Origin: Aselliscus stoliczkanus | Lineage: Eukaryota; Chordata; Mammalia; Chiroptera; Hipposideridae | Reading direction: 5' to 3' | DNA length: 64,000 nt | Assembly: GCA_033961575.1 (NCBI GenBank) | Contig: CM066736.1 | Coordinates: 11,131,501 to 11,195,500 of the forward strand | Shown here: positions 1-10,000 of the stretch, piece after piece | Numbering within the stretch: position 1 is the stretch's first letter | How the letters are laid out: every line of letters begins with the position of its first letter | Translations under genes and position numbers: made by a program | The notes under the pieces: model-generated | Seen by the model: only the letters and a program-made list of their open reading frames with translations | The model's database searches: none | Told to the model about the DNA's origin: nothing

Positions 1-126
1 GAAACTAAACCTATTCATGGAAAATCTATGACCTTTATTTCTTCTTTAGAGTGACAGGTCTGGGAGGGAGTAAGGGACGTAGAAAAAGGTAACTGAGAGA
101 CCCATAGATATTTTATGCATTGAGTA

Positions 127-590
127 AATACTTGAGTGCTACTCTGTGCCAGGCAATGTTCTAGATGCTGAGGTAGAGGGGCAAACCAGGCAGACAGGTT
201 CCCTACTTTTGTGGCATTTATCTTCTAAAACATCATAAATAAATAAGGAAACATGTAAATCAGTAAATGCTATGATGAAGGTAACACAGGGCAGTATTAT
301 AGTGGGTGAGGAGTCAGAGGAGGCGGCCTTGGGGAGGAGGTGACATTTGACCTGAAGGAGCTCGCCAAACGGAAAAGCTTTCCAGAGAGAAGGAACAGCA
401 AGTTCACAGGCCCTGAGGCAGGGACAGCTGGCATGTTTAAGGAACAGAAGGTTAGTGTGGCTGGTAGGGAGTGGTCAAAGGGACAGTGGAGGGAAGTAAA
501 GTGGGAAACAGGTGGAATACATAAGGTAGAACCTGAACAGAGATTTTTGGATTTTATTCTGATTGCAATGGAAAGCCACTGGGGGTTCTA
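127..590 (+). repeat. L2-type LINE 3'-end remnant
   Basis: CTACTCTGTGCCAGGCAATG through CAGGCAGACAGGTTCCCTAC, then GGGAGGAGGTGACATTTGAC and CCCTGAGGCAGGGACAGCTG, the usual L2 block order. The open frame at 340-591 falls wholly inside it. Confidence 0.65.
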
Positions 591-647
591 AAACATATGT
601 TCTGTATTCCCCAATTGCAACTCATAGTTTGACATTAGGGCAAAATA

Positions 648-729
648 TTGGGTTGTTGGAAAAGTCATGGCGCATTTTTCCAATGAAAAACATAGGAAAA
701 AATACGTCATGACTTTTCCGACAATCCAA
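648..729 (+). mobile_element. Mariner-type MITE, copy 1 (82 bp)
   Basis: Starts TTGGGTTGTTGGAAAAGTCA and ends with the inverted copy TGACTTTTCCGACAATCCAA. It is flanked on both sides by TA (646-647, 730-731), as expected for Tc1/mariner insertion. There is no coding capacity, so it needed a transposase in trans. Confidence 0.85.
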
Positions 730-1041
730 TACATTGAGGTTCATGGTCGTCCTCAGGAGGCCTAACGAGAGATCAGTGAGAGGATAACCAGAGAGAATCC
801 TATGCTTACAGCTACCCATACTGCCCCCAAGACCTATTCTTAGGTTCAAGGCATCCAATGGACTATTCATGTAAGTCTTTTCTCCCATCCAGGGTTTGGA
901 GCCTCTTGTGAACTCTCCCAACCCGTGCATCCCTCTGCAGAGGAAGAGGAGGGGGAAGCCTGCTGTCTCTGGAATCCAGTGGTCACATCCCCCTCAGGAG
1001 CCCTTAATGCCCAGTGTCGTCAACATGGAGTTCTGAAGTCC

Positions 1042-1065
1042 ATGTGGCTCCTCACAGTGAACAAG
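1042..1065 (+). CDS. RNFT2: RNFT2 coding exon 1 (residues 1-8, start codon)
   Basis: The ATG at 1042 encodes MWLLTVNK and is followed by a GT donor at 1066. This matches the N-terminus I recall for mammalian RNFT2 (MWL-TVN), and it joins in phase 0 to exon 2. The start context is weak (T at -3, T at +4). The donor reads AAG/GTGACG, with an unfavourable C at +5. The exon also carries 5' UTR whose upstream edge I cannot place. The next in-frame Met is residue 13 in exon 2 (1555), with A at -3, so initiation could also occur there. Confidence 0.75.
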
Positions 1066-4000
1066 GTGACGTGTCCCCATGAGAATTCACATCTTCATTA
1101 CCACTTGATTCATTGTGAGGACTGGAAAGAAGCTTTGGGCTTGGCCACTCCACCCGCTCCCGCTTAACAGATGAGGAATCGGAGGCCACAGAGAGGTTGC
1201 TGATTTGTCCAGAGACACACAGCAAGTTAGGGGTAACATCAATCCCAAATCCATGTCTCCGTGCCTCACCTCACCCATCACCTCTTTGCTGCTTTCTTCT
1301 CTCCCAGGAGGACGTCTTCCACCTCTGGATCTCAGTATCCTCATCTGTGAAATGGGGCAATAATATTTTCCTCAATGGGATTGAACGTTGAGTGGGATAA
1401 TGTTTGGAAATGGGGTTTGAAAAATGTCAGAGAGCTCTAGGGATGTGAGGTGTGAGTAGTCCTTATTTATGGTTGCCATGGCAACCTGATAGGCAATGAG
1501 AGTGTTGGGAGACCCTGGCTCATGCCATGTGTTGGCTTTCAGGTCTTAAGGAAAATGCAGAGACGCCACAGCAGTAACACGGATAACATTCCACCTGAAA
1601 GGTAAGCATCTCCTGGTTTCCTTGCACCTGAGGGCTCTGGGCTTCCAGCGATCAGGGGCAATGCAACACTGGATTGAATACCACTTCTCAGGTTTATTTG
1701 TTAGAGGAGCAAAGGAGATCTGATTGGAAACTGCTTTACACAGTGATGGCATATACTACTTAATACAGAACAGCTGGCTGTTGCTCTTACGATAATTCTC
1801 AAAGCCTGTGTGACAGGTGAATCCACTTGCCTCATGGTCTCAATGATTGTACCCACAGGATTTTAATTTATGGAGGTGACTAACAGCATGGAGTAACAAC
1901 ATTTATTACATTTCCCGAGAGAAGGGGGCATGTTACACCATCTAGGGCCACGTTGGGAAGTGCCAGGGTCAGTCAGGAGGCAGAAACGAGCAAAGCGAAA
2001 GCATAGGCCACCGCTTTTATTGTGTTTTCTGCACAAATCAAGGCAGAACAGGGAAACAGCATTGTCTAGTTTGAGTAATGTCAGTGGGCTCTGAAACATA
2101 GGAGTGGTTTCTGGTTGTCCGGTACCTGGTTCTGGGTGATTGAGGGCAGGAGAACTATTGGCTGGATGTGTGAGCATTAGATCAAGGAGGTGGTTGGGGA
2201 TATGGGCTCTGGATCAAAAGGAAGATATAAACAACTTTGGCTATTAGTTTGACCCTGTAATTAGTGGATGCCAAAGAGACAAATACAGAATCTGCGAAAG
2301 CACAGTTAAAACACTCATGAGCTAGAATTTCTCTAGGTAAGCCCAAGAGAGAATAACACCATGGGACCCGTTCTCAGGTTGTGACAGTCTCCTAGCCCAC
2401 ACCCTCCTGCCCCACCCCCTACCATGCTGGCAGCCAAGCTTTTCCTCCCTCATATCCAATCCTGGATCCCCTGCCACTCTGAGATTGGCTGCAAAGTCAG
2501 TACCCACTAGCCCCAGCATCGGGATTGAGTTTTGCATCAAGCCTGCCTGTTCTGCAGAGAAGAGTTCTGGCCTTATATCAGACAGCTCTTGGCCAAATCC
2601 CAGATCAGCCACTTCCTACCTTTGGGAAATGATTTCATGCCTAAGCCTCGGTTTCCCCACCCATAAATGGCAGATACTGAAACTCAGGTTGCTTATGTAG
2701 AAGCGAATGAGTGTGAAAATGCACAAAAACAGCATCCAAATAATAAGCATGCCTGTTGGAGCTTTTCCAGCCTCTGAAGACAGAATTGCTGTCTGCTCTC
2801 AAGTGAACCATAAGATCTTTGGGGGCAGAAAAATAATGGCCACCATGTGTTGTGTACTTTGTGTCACTGATGAGGTCAGGACTATTTTTAACCACCATTT
2901 TTATAGGTGAGGAAATTGAGGCTCAGAGAGGGGAAGTAAACCTCTTAAAATCACGCAGCCAGGAAGCGGCAGGGCTGAGATTTGGACCCCATTCCATTTG
3001 CGCCCCCAGAGTCTGTGCTTTGAGCCAGTACATTTCGGCTGCCTCTTATCTGGGCAGATCCGCTCCTCTCCTGGGTCATCTCCCTCTCTAGGCCTTAAGT
3101 GGTTAAGTTGGTAGCACAGCGTCTGCCTCCCCATGGAATATTCTTTCCCACTTAGGCTGAAATCTCTGCTGGATGCTGGGGCCCAGGGCAGGGAGGCCAG
3201 CTATAAAAAGCCCCTTGGTGGGCCCCTCCCTGGTTGTACTGAAGGCCCCCTGAGCCCAGTGAACTCAGAGTGCTGGCGAGCTTAAGGGGGCCAGGAAGGC
3301 TTTCCAGGGCCTCGTGGGGGCCACCGTGGGCACCTGCCAGGACTCCTTCTTTCTTACGTCAGCTTCATAAAGTGCAGAAAAAGCTTGAGGCCCCTTGGGG
3401 ATCATAGCCATGGTGTCAGTTGTTGTTGTCATTATTAATATTATCTTTATTATCCCAAACCCAAGGGAATAGGACCACACATTTCTTGGGATTTTTAGAG
3501 GGAGCAGGGATGAGCCATGTGGTAGGGGAGTGGGTAGCCATCTTCAAGTTCCCTCGCTTGCACCAGGTTTATGATAACTTACTCCCAGGTCAAGTTTGTG
3601 AAGCCAGAATAAACAACCCTGAGATTTCTCCAGACCAGCATGCCCCTTGCTGGGCTTCACAGGTGTCCTATAAGACCTTAATAAGTTTTCCACAGAAAAA
3701 AAGAATTCCATGGTGAAATAAGTTTGGGAAACCTAGGTTTAAACAAAATTACTGTTTTCAATTGCAGGCCTTCTCAGAGCCTTTAGTATGCTCATTCATT
3801 CATTCATTCATTATTTCAAACAATATTTCTTGAGCATATTCTGTGTGGCAGATGCGTTGTGCAGGGTTGGAGAGATATAATGGACGCAAACAATCATGGT
3901 CTTTGACTTCGTGGCATAGGGTTCCATCTGAAGTGCTGTCTTCAGTGCTGACTACACAATAGAATCACCTGGAGCTCTGAAAACAAACGCTAGGGCCCAC

Positions 4001-7000
4001 CCCCAAAGAAATTTTTTTTTTTAAGGTTTTTATTGGGGAATCGAGGAGGGGAACATTGTGTTTTTCCAGGATCCATCAACTCCAAGTCAAGTTGTCTTTC
4101 AGTCTTAGTTGTGGAGGGCGCAAGCTCAGCTCCAAGTCCAGTCGCTGCTTTCAATCTAGTTGCGGGGGTGGGAGTGGGGGGGCATAGTCCACCATCCCAT
4201 GAGGGATTCGAACTGACAACCTCATTGCACACTGAGTCATCCGGCTGTTCATTGTCAGCTGGCGGCTGCTCAGCTCACGGTGCTGTGTTCAATCTTAGTT
4301 GGGAGCATGAGCAGCCCACCATCCCATACGGGAGTCGAACCAGAACCTTGCTGCTAAAAGCACGCGCTCTTACCAGCTCAGCGGCAGCTCAACTCGGACG
4401 CAGTTCGCTGGCCCATGTGGGAATCGAACTGGCAACTTTGTTGCTCAGAGCTCACGCCCTTTATGAACTGAGCCACTCAGCTGGCCCCCCAAAGATTTTT
4501 TTTTTTAAATTGGGGAGTTGGGGGAGGGGAACAGACAAGTTGCTGTCCTTTTGTTCTTCAGTCTAGTTGTGGAGGACGTTGCTTCACTGGCCCATGTTGG
4601 TATTATCATTGCGTTCTTCTCAGGTGAGGCAGATCAGTCACCGGCCTCTGGATGGCCTCTCACGGCGGCTCTTGGCAGCTCACGCTGGCTGCCAGCTGCT
4701 CACACCCGCTGCCCGCCACTCACTGTAGCCTATGGCAGCCCACTGCAGCAGGGACTGCAGCTATGCCGTCCCGGGGACTCAGCAGCCCAGCTCCAGGTGG
4801 AGCTGTTGTTCACCATCTTAGCTGTAGAGGGCAGTGTCACTGGCACTCATATGTGGGATCCGAACCAGGGTCCTCCTGCTCAGAGCCGGCGTCCCAAGCC
4901 AGCTCTTAACCAACGCACCACTCAGCTGGCCCTCCCCCCAAAGATTTTGATTCACATGGTCAATACTGGGTGCCAGTCAACTCCTGTATTTTTCAAAAGC
5001 TCCCTGACTGTAGTATGCAGCCAGGGTTGAGAGCCACAGGTAAGCTGTAAAATAACGATACGTGATCAGTCCCATGCAAGGTGAAGTTAGCACGCCATGA
5101 GAACTAGGAGGAAGGAAACTGTCACTGGCTGGAGGGGTAGGGCAGGCTCCACTGAGCAAGAGAGATTTTAGTTGAAATCTGACGGGTGGGCATAGGTACC
5201 TAGGTGGAACAGGGTAGGGGTGATATCTGGTGAAGGAGGCAGCCTATGCAAAAGGTGCTACAATAGGAAGTCCTGTTGGCACACCATGAGATTGGAGTTT
5301 GGGGCCAGACAATCCAGGTGTCTAACAAGTTCGTCTCTCTAAGCCTCAGTTTCTCTATCTGTAAGATGGGAATGCTGTTACTCCCTATTTGAAGCTGTGG
5401 GAAGGAGTTTAGTATGGGAAGCTCTTTTAGTGAAATAATCAAATCTTTGTTTCTGAAAATGCACTCTGGATGGAGAATAAATCATACAGGGTCAAGTGTG
5501 AAAGCTGTGTGTAGCTCTCCTCCTGCTGTCATTTTGTGCCTGGATGAGAGCCAGCATATGTTTATTAAGAACCTACTGTGGGCCCTGGGTTGTGGGGTCC
5601 AGAGGATGAGTGAAACTCAGCTCTGGCTTCCAGTGAGCTCATGATATGTTTGGAGAGCCATAGGGGTCTGTGGAGGTGCCTTGAGGGCCCTGTTATGGGG
5701 TGAGAGGCTCTTTGCCCCTCCCCCGACACATGTGCTTGGAGCAAATCAGTTCCAGTTGTATCTGTTGTGTAGACTGAGCTTCCACGTCATGATTCCATTT
5801 GAAGAGAGGACAAGCCCCAAGAGAAAAGAGATGGTATCCAGAGCTCTGGGGCAGCGTGTCTGTGGGAAAGTGCACCCAGTTCTGGGCTGACCGCAGGGGT
5901 TAACTCTGGGTTCTCTGCTTCTTCCAGTGATGGCTACGCAATCCTTTGCCTGATTCCCATACAAGAGGTCCAGAGAGGGGAAGTGGTGGTGGGACCAAAA
6001 AAGGCAATTCATTTGGAACCAAAAAAGGCAATTGGCCCTGGAGATCTCTCCATAGGGACTAGAGCTAATAGTTCCCAGTTATTGAACACTGGTCCATTGA
6101 AAAGGGTATTGTGAATTTGATCGCACAGGAATTCTATGCATAAATGATGTTTAGGCCCATTTTTCAGGAGAGAAAAACTGAAAGGGGTGTTAAGGCCCCT
6201 AGGAAAGGTAGAGCTGGGGTTCAGATGTGGGCTTCTCTACTAAATCTTCCCATTGTTGTCTGCTGCCCTCCCAATACCAGCTGTGACCAAGGCTGGACCT
6301 TTCTAGGAACTGGGAGCCATTGAATTTGAAGGTTACCGAGCCAGGGTCCCGGGTTCCTGAGGTTCTTCTAGAATCATAGAACCCTGCTTTCTTTTCATTC
6401 AAGTAGAGCAGTCAAGAAAGTGGGCTCTAGAGTTAGTCTGCCTGGGACTGGTTACTCCTTGTTCCATCCCTTCCCAGCTGTGCAACTCTGGACAAGTTGC
6501 TCTGTGCCTCAGTTTCTTGATCTGTCAAATGGGGGTATTATTAGTATTTCACAGCGTTCATTGGAGGGTTTAATGAGTTAAAGGCAAGCCCTTAGAAGGC
6601 TGGCACATAGTAAATTTTCAATAAAGATTATTACCCTGTTGCTGTTATCATTTGTATGAGTCTGGTAGGGCTGCAGTGACAAGGTACCAAAGACTTGGGG
6701 ACTTAAACAGCAGCAATGTATTTTGTCACAGCTCTGGAGGCTGCAAGTCCGAGATCAAGGTATCAGCGGGGTTGGTTTCCTCTGCGGCCTCTCTCCTTGA
6801 CTTGTAGATGGTCAGCTTCTCCCTGTGTCTTCACATGATCTTTCTGTGTGTGTCTGTGTCCTAATCTCTTCTTCTTATAACCACACCAGTCACCTTGGAT
6901 TAGGGCCGCCCTGATGATCTCATTTTAACTTAGTCACCTCTGCAGAGACCGGGCCTCCAAATACAGTCATACTCTGAGGTTCTGGGGGTTAGGGCTTCAA

Positions 7001-10000
7001 CATCGGAGATTGAGGGGGTGGGAAACAGTTAAGCTTATCACACTATTATTTGTCCTCCATCCTTCCCTGGATGACTGTCCTTCTATCTGCCTGACGTGGT
7101 GGGACTTTCTCTTCCCTTCTGACCCAGAAATCGCAGCCAAGCACTCAGCTCCGAGGCGAGCGTGGATGAAGGGGGCGTCTTTGAGAGCCTGAAGGCAGAA
7201 GCCACCTCCCCGCCAGCGCTCTTCTCCAGCCTCTCCGGCCTCCCGGCAGGCAGCCTTCCCACCACCCCATTCCCATCCAGCCTGGTGCTGGGGGCCTCGG
7301 CCGGCAGCGGCGGCGGGGACGTATTCATCCAGATGCCCACATCCAGGGAGGAAGGTGGGGGCCGGGGCGAGGGGGGCCCCTACCACCACCGCCAGCCCCA
7401 CCACCACTTCCACCACAACGGCCACCGGGGGAGCTCGCTGCTGCAGCACGTGGGCGGAGACCATCGAGCGCACTCGGATGAGGGGGGTGATGAGCAGCCG
7501 GGCACTCCCGCCCCTGCCCTGTCGGAGCTGAAGGCTGTGGTCTGCTGGCTCCAGAAAGGGCTGCCCTTCATCCTGATCCTCCTGGCCAAACTGTGCTTCC
7601 AGCATAAGCTGGGTGAGTCCCGGGGATATGGGGCCTTCAACTGCAAGATGGGGGTTGCTCTCCAACCCCAGGTGCCAGGGGAAGGCAGCAGAGGCCTGCA
7701 AAGTGCAAAATGCTTAAGAGTATGGGATTCTGTGTCGGACCTGGGTTCAAATTCTGGCTGACTACCTGTGTGACCTCAGGCCAGTCACTCACCTTCTCTG
7801 AGCCTCAGTTACCTCATCTGTCCAGAGCAGGTTGTGATAGAAGCTTCCTCAGCTGGTTGGTTGATGTGAAGAAGTAGAGTAGGAAATAAGAGTTCACAGT
7901 ACTTGGATCTGAACCCAGACTCTGCCCCTGTCTTAGCTGTGTGATGCTGAGTATGTTATTTAACCTCTCTGTGTCTCAGGCCCATCACCCATAAAATGAG
8001 GGTTATAATTAGGGTTATAAGAGGACGTACTTCATGGGATTGCAGTAAGGTTAAATGAGTTAATATGTGTAAAGCACTCAGGACAGTGCTATATGCAAGT
8101 GTCGATTATTGTTTTCATTATATTCATTATAATACACACAAAATACTTAATAGAGAACCAGGTACAGAGCAGGTGCTCAATAAATACTACCTATTGTTAA
8201 TATTATTAGGAAGTAAGATAATGATTCATAAAGTGCTTAGCCTAGAACCTAACACACACATCTTTTTTGTTTAAGAAATTTTATTGGGGAACAGTGTGTT
8301 TTTCCAGGACCCATCAGCTCCAAGTCAAGTAGTTGTTTCAATCTAGTTGTGGAGGGCGCAGCTCAGTGACCCATGTGGGAATCGAACTGACAACCTTGGT
8401 GCCATGAGCTTGTGCTCTAACCACCTGAGCTAGCCAGCTGCCCCTAGAACCTGACACACAGTTAACAGTCAATAAATGGTGTTCAGTCCACTGGTATTAT
8501 TCTTATTTCTTATTGTTATTAGGATGTTTCTGTGCCCTAGAGAGCTTTAGGCTGTTGTTTTAGTCCTATAGTAGGAAGTATGGTTGGAATTATCTCATGG
8601 CTTACTATTGGGTTGTCGGAAAAGTGATGACTTTTTTTTTCTTCTATGTTTTTCGTTGCAAAAATGCGTCATGATTTTTCTGACAACCCAATACATCCCG
8701 TAAGACAGTAGCTAGAGGAGACCAGGCCATCCTTCCTGTTTTATTTGCCCCTTTCTGGTGAGCTCTAGCTGACTCACATCTCCCTGCTTTCCTTGTTGGG
8801 GTGCTACCATGGCAGCCCCTCCTCTTCTATTCCTAGAAAGGGGAGCCAGCGTGTTCCCCCTTACCCTGAATTCTGGAACACTCAAAATTTTATTCTCAAG
8901 GTTGGTCATTTTCTTTTGCAGTTGGCAGGTTCACTTGTTTTTCTGATCAAAGAGGAGAATAGAAGAAAGCACTGTAGGGGGTTACTAGGTTTTAGATTAC
9001 ACATTTCCAGTAAAGAACTGCATCTTTGAGAAAGTAAATGTGGAGAAATAACTGGATTACACATGCTGTGAAAAACGTAAAAGTGAACTCCGAGCATGAT
9101 GAGCCAGGCACGTGGTGTGAAAGCCAAGGCCTGTCCACAGGTTATGAAGGTAGGATCCGAAAACCCCTCTCCAGGGAGAATCCCACAATGGTAGCTTGGC
9201 AAACAAGGGTAATGGCATGAATTGCCATGATGAAATTCAGTGCTGTTCCCCTTTCTGCCAGGGTCACGTTTTCCTGTCAGTAGAAATGTTTTTTCCCTCT
9301 CTGACATTAAACTTTCATTCCTTATGGGTCTTTTTCTATGCATGCTTTTATTGCAAAGAACATACCTCAAATTCTTTCTTTTATATATAGAGAAATTTTA
9401 CTGGGAACAATGTGTTTTTCCAGGACCCATCAGCTCCAAATCAAATAGTTGCCCTCAATCTAGTGGAGAGTGCAGCTCATTGGCCCATGTGGGAATCGAA
9501 CCAGCAACCTTGGTGTTATGAGCACTGTGCTCTAACCACCTGAGCTAACCATCTGCCACTCAAATTCTTTTTGAAAGTAGAAATAATGATAGGTGCCATT
9601 TCCTAACTGCTAGAGATTATGCTCTTCAAGTACTGTTATTATTCTGTCCATTTTATAGATGAGGACAATGGGACTCAGAGAGGTGTGGTGACTAGCCTAA
9701 GCTCAGAGAGGAGGTGGCAGAGGCGGGATTTGAACCCAGGTCTTACCAGACTGCACAGCCCATGCTCTTAATCCAGTTCTATAAAATACCCCACAGTGGC
9801 CTCAGTTCCAGGGGTCCCGTGATGTATGTGGCAGCCCCCTGAAATGAGATTTCTCTTTCCTCTGTGGTTGGCCTGTAAACTCCAAGGGGACCAGGGATGT
9901 GTCCTTTTAATGCTGCTCACAGCCCCTAGTAAGCCAGGGCCGGACCTGATGAGTCTGCCTGGTGGCGCTGGGCCCCCCTTCTATCCCGCAGGCATTGCCG

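Larger units (their letters stand above)
1..1041 (+). other. Sequence upstream of the RNFT2 start: old repeats, one MITE, 5' UTR of unknown extent
   Basis: An L2-type fragment fills about 127-590 and a mariner MITE sits at 648-729. From about 740 to 1041 I see no recognised repeat, and part of this must be 5' UTR of the first coding exon. Pyrimidine-rich AG sites ending near 892 and 940 are possible exon edges. There is no CpG island or TATA-like core promoter here, so the main promoter probably lies upstream of the window. Confidence 0.55.
3940..5040 (+). mobile_element. MER5A-like hAT remnant split by two SINEs
   Basis: The left part (3940-4009) reads TAGAATCACCTGGAGCTCTG and the right part (4934-5040) ends GCAGCCAGGGTTGAGAGCCA, both typical of MER5A as I remember it. 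The 900 bp between is two SINEs. Confidence 0.7.
1602..7127 (+). other. RNFT2 intron 2
   Basis: Contains MIR-like fragments (about 2600-2710, 2880-3060, 5320-5420, 6430-6620), an L2-like piece near 3800-3920, a MER5-like element split by two SINEs (3940-5040), an exact 16-bp direct repeat at 5994-6009 and 6018-6033, and a MaLR-type LTR just before exon 3 (6655-7005). I recognise nothing in 1760-2580 or 3060-3780. Confidence 0.6.
7613..9991 (+). other. RNFT2 intron 3
   Basis: Consecutive MIR-type fragments (about 7700-8230), two tRNA-derived SINEs (8259-8442, 9378-9558), one mariner MITE (8608-8691) and another MIR (about 9590-9790). About 8700-9370 is unrecognised. Confidence 0.6.

Noticed and set aside
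340..591. 83-codon plus-strand frame
   Set aside because: Begins with GTG and lies in an L2 remnant.
3190..3290. TATA-like CTATAAAAAG at about 3203 as a core promoter
   Set aside because: No CpG enrichment, no exon or recognised gene follows in either direction, and it lies within RNFT2 intron 2; the motif alone is too weak.
4033..5030. Plus-strand ORFs of 177 and 170 codons
   Set aside because: They lie wholly in two reverse-oriented SINEs; similar peptides recur at other SINE copies (22727-23131).
6997..7701. Minus-strand ORF of 234 codons
   Set aside because: Antisense shadow of GC-rich RNFT2 exon 3; crosses both splice sites and matches no family I know.
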